Of a stretch of DNA of 17,006 nt, positions 6,962 through 13,682 are shown in pieces. This DNA comes from CAYYAQ01 sp964469555 (GTDB taxonomy: Bacteria; Planctomycetota; UBA1135; UBA2386), in contig CAYYAQ010000113.1 of NCBI GenBank assembly GCA_964469555.1, positions 1-17,006 of the forward strand, read 5' to 3'. Within the stretch, counting starts at the first letter, position 1, and the number at the start of each line of letters is the position of its first letter. The notes below the pieces were generated by a model that was not told the DNA's origin, did no database searches, and was given only the letters and a program-made list of their open reading frames with translations. The translations under genes were made by a program, and so were the position numbers.

Positions 6962-8842
6962 TCAGCGCAGTTGGAGTTCCAGATCGGTTACCGACTCGTC
7001 GTCGATCGTGACCCTGCTGTTCACGTGTTGGCGACTGTGCTGTGCGTAGACCTGGTACCGGGTCGCGTACGGAGAGACCTCGAGACGGAATGTGCCGTCG
7101 GCATCCGTTACCGACGTGATCCGGTGCGACAGAAATGATTGGATGATCCGAGCCGCCAGGGACTTGTTGACGATCTGCTCGATGTAGGCCGAGTTTCTCC
7201 CGGGTCTGTGCGCCGACTCGTCCGTCTCCTCGGCCGGGAGGCTGATTTCGCCGAGTCCGCTACGGAGGCGCGGTGTGGTCCAGATCGATACTCCGCCAGC
7301 CGGTTTGCCCTCCGGCGTGAGGACGCGTCCGGAGATCGTCAACGTCCCAGCCAGCTTGATCTTCACCTCCGCGAAGGCGGTGTCGCCTGCGTGTGCCTGG
7401 ACGTTGACCCGGTGCATGGCGATCGCCGCTCCCTTTCGGATGAAGACGAGGCTCTCGTCGCCGGGTCGCATCAAGACCAACGCCCGACCCATCCGATCCG
7501 CGGCGACCTGTCCGATCGGGTTCTTCTCGGCGTTCCGGGTCTCGCCGCGGGACAGGAGCAGGGTTGCGAACGCCGCGGGTTGACCCGAGTCGTTCACGAC
7601 GGAGAACCGGACGGGGCACAGCGAACTGAGGTCGAGGACGCCGAGATCGTTGACCTCGTCCGTCTTTCCGACGGAGAGCGGGTAGAAGTCGTCGACGCGG
7701 ATTTGGAGGTGGCGGCGCCAGTTCTCGGGGAGTATCGCGATGTGGCGCGGGGATAGGATCGCGTGGATCTGCGTGCGCCATCTCTTCTCGGGAAGGCAAC
7801 TTCCGAACTCGAAGTTGCCGTTCTTGTCCGTGCGGATGACGCGCCGGTAGGTAGCGACGTTGCGGGCGTTGACCTCAGAGAAGTGCATCGCCTGACCGCG
7901 CAGGATCAGGCAGAGGTTCGCGGCGGGATGCTCCTTGTCGAGCATGATCCGACCCTTGAAGCGGAGGCCTGCGTTGACGTGGGCGTGCCGCGCGACTTTC
8001 ACGCCGCGCAGTGTTTTCCACTTGCCGGACTTCACCTGACTGGCCTGGCCGTTCTGGAGCGCCGCGACGGCGTGGCCAGGAGTCGACGCGAACAGTTTCC
8101 AGTGGCTCGGTCCCGAGCCCACCGGCACGGCGAGTCGGACCAGGCCGTCGGCGTCCGTCTTGCCGATCGGGACGAGCATGCCGCGATCNNNNNNNNNNAT
8201 GTCCCGCACCGAGAGGTGCTCCAGTTTCGGCGGCTTCATCGTGATCGCGATGGTGGCGGTGATGAGATGCGATACGACCTGTCGATGCCGCGCCAGGCCG
8301 TCCTTGTCGAGCACCTCGATGGTGCGAGTGGCATTCGGGATGGTCGGCAGCGTGAAGCCGTGGTCATCGTCGAGGGTCACGGGGATGGCGTGAGGGTTCT
8401 TCGTGCCGAGAACGACACGCACTCGTAGCGGCGCGTATTTGTCCCACGCATCCACGCCCTCGAGCTCGTAGCGCTGCGTCGTCATCGTCTTCGCCTCTGC
8501 CAGCAGCACGGGCTTGCCGGCGACGACCCCTTCGGAGGTCTCGGACACCCGGAGGCCGGAGGAGGCCCACACCGAGTACAGGTGGTTGCGAAGGACCGGC
8601 GCGCGGAAGCGACCGCGTTCGTCGGTCTTCACGTGGATGAGATCGACCTCGCCGGCGCCCGGAACCTCAGGAACCGGATAGGAAACGAGAGTCACCGTCG
8701 CACCGACCCAGGGTCTGTTCTCGGCAGTGCGGACTTCGCCGAGAGCTTTCGCGCGGAGATCGGCGTGTGCGGGCTTCGATTGGGCGGCTGCGGAGAACGC
8801 AGAGGCGCTGACGAAAAGGACCCAAATCGGCAGCTTTGACAT
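6962..8842 (-). CDS. Exported protein of repeated carboxypeptidase-regulatory-like modules
   Basis: I place the start at the ATG at 8842 (MSKLPIWVLFVSASAFSAAAQ), because a signal peptide begins there with probable cleavage after AAA at residue 20. The frame stays open a further 50 codons upstream, but that sequence is Arg-rich and not protein-like. The 626 residues contain about five beta-sandwich modules, each with a TD..G.f anchor at 73, 229, 338, 449 (degenerate) and 579. The first (GEVRTAENRPWVGATV) and last (ISGRVLTPEGKPAGGVSIW) modules read as clear CarboxypepD_reg-like repeats. Such domains are structural or adhesive in periplasmic and surface proteins; no enzymatic domain is seen. Residues 215-218 fall in an unsequenced N run, so this part is uncertain, although the frame is the same on both sides. 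The double-propeller gene follows 42 bases downstream. Confidence 0.8.
   Translation of the reverse strand: MSKLPIWVLFVSASAFSAAAQSKPAHADLRAKALGEVRTAENRPWVGATVTLVSYPVPEVPGAGEVDLIHVKTDERGRFRAPVLRNHLYSVWASSGLRVSETSEGVVAGKPVLLAEAKTMTTQRYELEGVDAWDKYAPLRVRVVLGTKNPHAIPVTLDDDHGFTLPTIPNATRTIEVLDKDGLARHRQVVSHLITATIAITMKPPKLEHLSVRDXXXXDRGMLVPIGKTDADGLVRLAVPVGSGPSHWKLFASTPGHAVAALQNGQASQVKSGKWKTLRGVKVARHAHVNAGLRFKGRIMLDKEHPAANLCLILRGQAMHFSEVNARNVATYRRVIRTDKNGNFEFGSCLPEKRWRTQIHAILSPRHIAILPENWRRHLQIRVDDFYPLSVGKTDEVNDLGVLDLSSLCPVRFSVVNDSGQPAAFATLLLSRGETRNAEKNPIGQVAADRMGRALVLMRPGDESLVFIRKGAAIAMHRVNVQAHAGDTAFAEVKIKLAGTLTISGRVLTPEGKPAGGVSIWTTPRLRSGLGEISLPAEETDESAHRPGRNSAYIEQIVNKSLAARIIQSFLSHRITSVTDADGTFRLEVSPYATRYQVYAQHSRQHVNSRVTIDDESVTDLELQLR
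8189..8198. other. Assembly gap (10 Ns)
   Basis: Ten consecutive Ns lie inside the carboxypeptidase-regulatory-like gene. Such a fixed round number is often a scaffolding placeholder, so the true length is unknown. The reading frame matches on both sides if the gap is exactly 10 bases, or differs from 10 by a multiple of three. Confidence 0.97.
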
Positions 8843-8848
8843 GTCGAG

Positions 8849-8854
8849 AGTGTA
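8849..8854 (-). promoter_or_regulatory. -10-like TACACT upstream of the carboxypeptidase-regulatory-like gene
   Basis: TACACT on the minus strand is followed by six bases and the ATG at 8842, with no Shine-Dalgarno sequence. The position supports 8842 rather than 8992 as the true start. Confidence 0.42.
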
Positions 8855-8930
8855 GCGAAACGTGTCGACGGCGTGGCTCCGCGCGCGGTGCGTCCCGCCT
8901 GCGCCGTCCACGACTACTCGAGCCGGACTG

Positions 8931-9179
8931 CTAGTCGTTTTCCAGCAACCGGCACTCCGGGTCCTCGTCTCGCTGGTCGGCTTCCGCCGCAAACACTTCA
9001 GCGATGTCGAACGCGACGTCCGCCCATCGCTCGGCCCATTCGTTGACCTTGTTGTCTTCGTCGTCCTTCTTCGCGAGGCCCATCGCGATCAGCTCTTCGG
9101 ACGCCATCGGGTTGGCGATCAGGCTGTTCAGAATCTGGTGAGCGTAGGTCTCGACGCGGTTCTTGTCCCAGGTGACCAT
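8931..9179 (-). CDS. Small acidic protein of unknown function (82 aa)
   Basis: I do not recognise this family. The product is short, soluble, strongly acidic and predicted by eye to be mostly helical (for example WAERWADVAFDIAEVFAAEAD); it has no signal peptide, membrane segment or metal motif. It is credible as a gene because GGGAGGAA stands four bases before the ATG, a strong Shine-Dalgarno match that is rare in this window. It is divergent from the broken AraC-type gene and shares its 123-base regulatory region. The next minus-strand gene starts 88 bases downstream. Confidence 0.72.
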   Translation of the reverse strand: MVTWDKNRVETYAHQILNSLIANPMASEELIAMGLAKKDDEDNKVNEWAERWADVAFDIAEVFAAEADQRDEDPECRLLEND

Positions 9180-9183
9180 GCTG

Positions 9184-9191
9184 TTCCTCCC
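9184..9191 (-). promoter_or_regulatory. Strong ribosome binding site GGGAGGAA for the 82-aa gene
   Basis: GGGAGGAA followed by CAGC and ATG fixes the start at 9179. It contrasts with the neighbouring minus-strand genes, which have a TANNNT hexamer here instead. Confidence 0.8.
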
Positions 9192-9220
9192 ATGGATGTC
9201 GGTTGGGTGTCAAAGCGAGC

Positions 9221-9249
9221 AGTATCCACTCGCGACAACCAAGTATCCA
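9221..9249. promoter_or_regulatory. Direct repeat AGTATCCA x2, 21 bp apart (possible AraC-type operator)
   Basis: AGTATCCA occurs at 9221-9228 and again at 9242-9249, an exact 8-of-8 match with a 21-base period (two helical turns). AraC-family activators bind such direct half-sites on one face of the helix. The pair lies upstream of the AraC-type gene and between it and the divergent 82-aa gene. The regulator itself is broken here, so the site may be a relic or serve a paralogue. Confidence 0.45.
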
Positions 9250-9289
9250 GGACCGTGATCGAGTCTGCTCAGCTGCCGAACGGGGGACA

Positions 9290-9295
9290 TAGAAT
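9290..9295 (+). promoter_or_regulatory. -10-like TAGAAT upstream of the AraC-type gene
   Basis: TAGAAT is followed by seven bases and the ATG at 9303. A GGGGGA tract lies 14 bases before the ATG, too far for a good Shine-Dalgarno sequence. Confidence 0.35.
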
Positions 9296-9302
9296 ATCGC
9301 TA

Positions 9303-9838
9303 ATGCGACAGATGCGGACGTTGGCGGTTGGCTTACCCCACGGCGGCGGCGTGGACCGGCACAGCCACGGCTGGGACCAGCTCGTCTACGGGGCGACCGG
9401 GGTCCTCACCGTGGACACCGACGACGGCACGTGGGTCGTGCCAGCGGAGCGGGCGGTGTGGGGGCCTGCTGGAGTCAGCCACGAATTCCTGGCGTCGGGA
9501 TTCGTCTCGCTCCGGACCCTCTACCTACCGGCGGGGATGGCGGACGCCCTGCCGCGTCGGTGTGGCGTGGTCGAGGTCTCGCCGCTGCTCCGCGAGCTCA
9601 TCGTGCACTGCGTCGAGATCGGCGTGCTCGGCGGGGAGGACTCGAAACACGATTCCCTGATCGCATTGGTGGTCGAACAGTTGCGCGTGCCGGAGGTGCT
9701 GGTGCTGCACCTCCCGTGGCCCAAGGATGCGCGGGCCCCAGCGCGTTCATCGCGATGTTTTGCAAGACGCTGGGGGACACGCCGCGGCGCTACTATCTGC
9801 CTGGAGGCGGCAACGTTACCGGGAAGGCGAACGTCTGA
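9303..9838 (+). pseudogene. AraC-type regulator with the DNA-binding domain deleted
   Basis: The first 144 codons encode a cupin sensor domain typical of one AraC group: DRHSHGWDQLVYGATGVLTV, then WVVPAERAVWGPAGVSHEF, LRTLYLP, VSPLLRELI and finally LHLPWPKDAR. In intact relatives about 80 residues of helix-turn-helix follow. Here the sequence jumps, within about 10 bases near 9730, into another frame that reads GPSAFIAMFCKTLGDTPRRYY, the last helix of the AraC DNA-binding domain, and stops at 9836-9838. The gene has therefore lost most of its DNA-binding domain by an internal, frame-shifting deletion. Start at ATG 9303 is the best fit; ATG 9312 or GTG 9255 are possible. An assembly collapse at this point would look the same. 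Confidence 0.85.
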
Positions 9839-9843
9839 ACCGC

Positions 9844-9849
9844 TACGCT
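9844..9849 (+). promoter_or_regulatory. -10-like TACGCT upstream of the sulfatase gene
   Basis: TACGCT ends nine bases before the ATG at 9859. The intervening AGGG could act as a weak Shine-Dalgarno sequence, so this case is ambiguous. Confidence 0.3.
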
Positions 9850-9858
9850 AGGGCGACC

Positions 9859-11109
9859 ATGCTGCGCAAGACGACCACGCTGACAGTTCTCCTTCTCGCG
9901 TCGACGAGCCTCTCTGCTCAGCGACCGAACGTCGTGTTGATCATCGGCGACGATCAGGCGTTCGGCGACTACGGGTTCATGGGTCACGAGACGATTCGCA
10001 CACCGAACCTCGATCGACTGTCGACGGAGGGTGCGCTGTTCACGCGAGGCTACGTTCCGACCGCGTTGTGTCGCCCCAGTCTCGCGTCGCTCGCGACGGG
10101 TCGATGGCCGCACCGGCACGGCGTGACCGGCAACGACCCGAAGCGCGGGACGAACCGGCAGAGGATGGTGGATCTGTTCAAGAAGAATCCGACCGTCGCG
10201 TCGATCCTCGGCGAGCTTGGCTACCGCAGCCTGCAGACCGGAAAGTGGTGGGAGGGGAACCACAAGGTCGGTGGCTTCACGCACGGCATGACCCACGGGG
10301 ATACGAAACGCAGAGGGCGGCACGGTGACCTCGGGTTGCAGATCGGTCGGAAAGGACTGAAGGAGATCTTCGATTTCATCGCCGAGGGGAAGAAGGACGA
10401 GCCGTTCTTCGTGTGGTACGCGCCCTTCTTGCCGCACACGCCGCATAACCCACCGGCTCGGCTGTTGAAGAAGTACGCGAAGAAGGGGCGGAGCAAGTTC
10501 GTGGCGAAGTACTACGCGATGTGCGAGTGGTTCGACGAGACGTGTGGGCAACTCCTCGGCCACCTGAAGGAGAAGGACCTCGAGAAGAACACTGTCGTCT
10601 TGTTCGTCTCCGACAATGGCTGGATCCAGAAGAAGGAGAAGAGGGGGTTCGCGCCGCGTAGCAAGCGATCTCCTTACGAGGGTGGCGTGCGTACTCCGAT
10701 CATCGTGAAGTGGCCTGGCAAGGTCCCGGTGGGTCGACACGACATGCCGGTAAGTTCGATCGATCTCGTGCCGACGATGCTGCGCGCGTGCGGGGCCGAC
10801 GTGCCCAAGACGGCGGATGGCGTCGACCTGCTGCCCCTGTGCAAGGGCGAGGTGAAGAAACGTGGTCCGATCTTCGGCGCGGCGTTCACTCACGACATCG
10901 TCGAGCTAGGCCGTCCGGAACGCAGTCTGGTCGCGCGATTCGTCGTGCATGGTCGATGGAAGTTGGTTTGGCATGCGGCGGCGAAGAGCAAGATCGAGCT
11001 GTTCGATGTCGTCGCGGATCCGCACGAGACGAAGGACCTCGCTGGCGAGAACGACGAACAAGTAAAACAACTGCGTGCCAGGGTCGACGGTTGGTGGGCC
11101 GTGGACTGA
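9859..11109 (+). CDS. Exported type I sulfatase (alkaline phosphatase superfamily)
   Basis: The 416-residue protein has a Sec signal (MLRKTTTLTV then LLLASTSLSA) and opens with RPNVVLIIGDDQAFGDYG, where Asp31 and Asp32 are metal ligands. The nucleophile motif is Cys71 in CRPSLASLATGR. Cys and the TGR element are in place for formylglycine formation, but the usual Arg of CxPxR is Leu. Further family features are TGKWW at 128, PFFVWYAPFLPHTPH at 182-196, SDNGW with Asp252 and Asn253, and SPYEGGVRTPIIVKWPG at 271-287. It would remove sulfate esters from a glycan or small molecule in the periplasm; the substrate is not predictable. I chose ATG 9859 because the upstream extension overlaps the broken AraC gene and is not protein-like. 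The stop is 20 bases from that of the convergent lyase gene. Confidence 0.93.
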   Translation: MLRKTTTLTVLLLASTSLSAQRPNVVLIIGDDQAFGDYGFMGHETIRTPNLDRLSTEGALFTRGYVPTALCRPSLASLATGRWPHRHGVTGNDPKRGTNRQRMVDLFKKNPTVASILGELGYRSLQTGKWWEGNHKVGGFTHGMTHGDTKRRGRHGDLGLQIGRKGLKEIFDFIAEGKKDEPFFVWYAPFLPHTPHNPPARLLKKYAKKGRSKFVAKYYAMCEWFDETCGQLLGHLKEKDLEKNTVVLFVSDNGWIQKKEKRGFAPRSKRSPYEGGVRTPIIVKWPGKVPVGRHDMPVSSIDLVPTMLRACGADVPKTADGVDLLPLCKGEVKKRGPIFGAAFTHDIVELGRPERSLVARFVVHGRWKLVWHAAAKSKIELFDVVADPHETKDLAGENDEQVKQLRARVDGWWAVD

Positions 11110-11129
11110 CCGCGACGCGGTGTCGACAG

Positions 11130-12035
11130 TCAGCGCGCCCAGTCGAAGAAGCCGATCGCGTCGAGGTCAGTGCGGAGTTGCGCGACTTGCTCGTCGTCGA
11201 GGGCGAGGTTCGGAAGTCGCGTGCCGCCGCAGTCGAAACCGATGATCTTCATCGTCGCCTTGAGTGCCGGTATCGCGTCGCGGCTGGTGATGACTTTGAC
11301 CATCTCCAGCGCACGGGCCTGCTCGGTCTGGGCCGTCGATTGGTCGCCGGACTTCCAGGCCTCGATGATGCGACGGTAGAGCGGCGCGGCGAAGTTGTAG
11401 GTGCTACCGATTGCGCCGCGGGCGCCGTGATCCAGTCCGGTCAACAGCATCTCGTCGACGCCCCACAGCACATCGTAGCGGGGGTCGCTTACGCACGCCT
11501 CGAAACCCTCGACGTTGACTTCACTGAACTTGATGCCGCGGAGATTCGGGATGCAGGACTCCGCCGCGCGGAGGAACGCGGTCATGTCCGTCGGCGCGCC
11601 GCTGAGTCCGGGGATGTGATAGTAGTAGAACGGTAGGGTCGGCGAGCCTGCGGCGATGACCGCCATGCTCGCCGCGAGGGTCTCTTCGTCGCGCGGCTTG
11701 AAGAACGCCGGTGATCCAGCGGAGACGGCGTCCGCGCCGACAGACGCGGCGTGCTGTGCGAGATCGCGTGCTTCGTGAAGGCTCTGCCGGCCAACTTGCA
11801 CGATCACCCGTGTGCGACCGGCGGCGGCATCGACGTACGCGGTTGCCACGTCGCGCCGTTCGCCCATTGTCAGCGACTCGCCCTCACCCGTCGTACCCGA
11901 GATGAAGAGTCCTCCCACGCCATCCGCGATGAGGTGGTCGACCATGGGGCCGACGGTCGACACGTCCAGCGAACCGTCATTCGCGAACGGGGCAAACGTT
12001 GCCGCGAGTAGACCGTGAACAGGATCAGATTGCAT
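11130..12035 (-). CDS. nanA: N-acetylneuraminate lyase-like aldolase (DapA/NanA superfamily)
   Basis: The 301-residue TIM-barrel enzyme belongs to the DHDPS/N-acetylneuraminate lyase superfamily. GTTGEGES at 47-54 binds the pyruvate carboxylate, Tyr139 in PFYYYHIPGLSG is the catalytic tyrosine, and Lys169 in RGIKFSEVN is the Schiff-base lysine. WGVDEML at 191-197 and GAIGSTYNF at 207-215 are typical of lyases acting on sialic acid. PFYYYHIP, GTTGEG and GVDE resemble the animal (NPL-type) enzymes more than E. coli NanA. The expected reaction is sialic acid to N-acetylmannosamine plus pyruvate in the cytoplasm, though another 2-keto-sugar acid is possible. An ATG at 12071, just after the stop of the truncated regulator, would add 12 residues; I prefer 12035 because the barrel begins shortly after it. 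A GntR/FCD remnant lies directly upstream, a pairing often seen in sugar-acid catabolism. Confidence 0.85.
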   Translation of the reverse strand: MQSDPVHGLLAATFAPFANDGSLDVSTVGPMVDHLIADGVGGLFISGTTGEGESLTMGERRDVATAYVDAAAGRTRVIVQVGRQSLHEARDLAQHAASVGADAVSAGSPAFFKPRDEETLAASMAVIAAGSPTLPFYYYHIPGLSGAPTDMTAFLRAAESCIPNLRGIKFSEVNVEGFEACVSDPRYDVLWGVDEMLLTGLDHGARGAIGSTYNFAAPLYRRIIEAWKSGDQSTAQTEQARALEMVKVITSRDAIPALKATMKIIGFDCGGTRLPNLALDDEQVAQLRTDLDAIGFFDWAR

Positions 12036-12075
12036 CGACGGTCTAGAACCTAGCGGATGCGCCGCGTGCATTCAC

Positions 12076-12402
12076 TCAGCACCGCAAATTCTCCATGTGT
12101 GCCAAGACCTGGTCACGACCGTAGTGCGGCATCGCTCCCATCAATCCTCTGGCGCGGTCCGGTTCGTGGTTTTCGATCGCCTTGACGAGCTCGGAGTGCG
12201 TCTCGAAGACGTGCTCCACGGTTTCGACCGTCACTTCGAACTCCATTGCGCAGTGGCTCTTGAACATCGACGAGAGCACGCGCTGTTCGGAGACGATCCG
12301 CGAGAGCATGCGGTTGCGGCCAGCGTTGACCAGGGTGTTGTGGAACTGTTCTTCCCTGTTTGCCCACGGCGCGAGTTCTTCGGGGCCGAGCTTCGCCTGC
12401 CG
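12076..12402 (-). pseudogene. Truncated GntR-family regulator: C-terminal FCD domain only
   Basis: The minus frame encodes about 108 residues of an FCD ligand-binding domain: REEQFHNTLVNAGRNRML, then FETHSELVKAIENHEPDRAR, where His residues of FCD metal sites are expected. The GntR helix-turn-helix and the first half of the FCD domain are absent. There is no start codon before ATG 12309, which lies inside the conserved part, and upstream the frame runs into the end of the Gly/Arg-rich gene, whose stop is at 12438. The gene is thus 5'-truncated and probably inactive. It sits immediately upstream of the lyase gene. FCD regulators, including NanR-type proteins, often control sialic-acid or uronate catabolism, so it was plausibly the local regulator. 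The exact 5' limit of the homology is uncertain, about 12390-12435. Confidence 0.72.
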
Positions 12403-12437
12403 GCGGATGCCGGTGCCAGGGATGAGATCCGCGCAAG

Positions 12438-13529
12438 TTACTTTTTTGGGAGAGTCGGGAGCGGAACCGAGACCTTGCCGATCTTCGTTCCGGCGACGAT
12501 CTCGAATTCGAGCATGTTCTTTCGGACCTTGATCGACTTGATCTCGACGGTCTCGGTGTTCGTGTTCTGGTGAGACGACCAGGCGACGCTGCCGAGCATC
12601 GGTTCTGCAGTGTCGGCGCCGGGCTGAGGATTGCCCCTGCCACCGCGACCGCCCCTTCCGCCAGCATCGCGTCGTCCACCGCGCCCGCCAGCTGCTGTCT
12701 TGGGCAAGGGGGCCACGGTGGCTGAGTCTGATCCGACCATCACGTTGAAGCCGACGAGTGGCGCCTTTTTCTTCTGCTTCGCTCGGGGAACCAGCGTCAA
12801 CACCGCCAGCGCGTTGCCCGTCTCTTGGTGTTTCGTGAACACGCTGAGGGGGTAGGTGAAACCGAGAGACTTGAAGTTCTTCACCGCCTTGCTCTTCGCT
12901 TGCACGAGCTGCACCGGGACGAAGAGTCCCTGTCGACCGAAGTCGATCTTCAACGCGGCATCCTTCACGCCGGCGACCTTGTCCTTGCCTGTCGCCTTCT
13001 TCGCAGCGCCCACCCAGTTGATGGTCAGCTTCTTCGTCGTCTTCTTCGGCTTCGATAGCTCACCCTTCATCTGGTTGCCGCTGCCACGACCCGGTCCTTC
13101 GCCGTCGCGCCTGGGTTGCACACCGGTGCCAGTGCCAGTGCCGCCGCCTTGGCCGCCACGGCCTCCGCGACCTCGACCCGGTTGACCACCGCGATCGCCC
13201 CGCATCATTTCGCCGAACCCACGGCCGCCGAGGCTGAGTCGCAGATCTCGCTCGGCCGCGCGGAAGATCTGCGCGACGTACGTCCCCGGCGCGATGACGT
13301 TGTTACCGGAGATGAGCGGAACGGTCGTGACCATGCTCCCTTCGCCCATGTTCCAGTTCCGACCGACCTGCAACTCGTGCAGTCCGTGCGTACCGACGGC
13401 GACCGCGGTGTAGGAGATTGCGGTCTGGCCGCTCTTGGCCTTCATGACCTTCTGCTCACGCTGTGCCGGAAGCATCGGGAGAAGTGCCAGGGAAACGGTG
13501 GCGAGAGCGATGGAAATAGTGCGCGCCAT
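12438..13529 (-). CDS. Exported Gly/Arg-rich protein, possibly DUF2911-like
   Basis: The 363-residue product starts with a clear signal peptide (MARTISIALATVSLALLPML, likely cleavage after PA at 22). Residues 46-90 (VGTHGLHELQVGRNWNMGEG then NNVIAPGTYVAQIFR) recall the DUF2911 pattern of a W..G.n motif followed by l.aGtY, but the match is loose. Two tracts rich in Gly and Arg interrupt the protein, at about 101-135 and 279-300, both with RGG repeats. The segments between them are Lys-rich beta-strand-like sequence (KLTINWVGAAKK, DFGRQGLFVPVQL). Function is unknown; an exported, basic, partly disordered protein that could bind anionic polymers is one inference. It is divergent from the broken cNMP-binding gene across 153 bases in which I see no clear promoter or repeat. 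Confidence 0.8.
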   Translation of the reverse strand: MARTISIALATVSLALLPMLPAQREQKVMKAKSGQTAISYTAVAVGTHGLHELQVGRNWNMGEGSMVTTVPLISGNNVIAPGTYVAQIFRAAERDLRLSLGGRGFGEMMRGDRGGQPGRGRGGRGGQGGGTGTGTGVQPRRDGEGPGRGSGNQMKGELSKPKKTTKKLTINWVGAAKKATGKDKVAGVKDAALKIDFGRQGLFVPVQLVQAKSKAVKNFKSLGFTYPLSVFTKHQETGNALAVLTLVPRAKQKKKAPLVGFNVMVGSDSATVAPLPKTAAGGRGGRRDAGGRGGRGGRGNPQPGADTAEPMLGSVAWSSHQNTNTETVEIKSIKVRKNMLEFEIVAGTKIGKVSVPLPTLPKK

Positions 13530-13682
13530 GATTCTTGACTCTGGATTGAGAGAGCGTGGTTTGGGGGCAGGCGTCCAGAATATGTGTTTACTGCTAAACC
13601 GATGATTCGGATCAGTGCTCCGGTTTCATTTGTTTGCAGGAACCATCAGGCGGTGCTCGAATGGTGTTTCCTCCGGAGCAAC

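Noticed and set aside
8843..8992. Longer N-terminus for the carboxypeptidase-regulatory-like protein
   Set aside because: The extra 50 residues are Arg-rich and would bury the signal peptide; a -10-like hexamer lies just before 8842, and the extension overlaps the end of the 82-aa gene.
11110..11129. CCGCGACGCGG hairpin and TGTCGACA palindrome between the convergent sulfatase and lyase genes as a terminator
   Set aside because: The stem is only four base pairs with a three-base loop, and no T-run follows on either strand.
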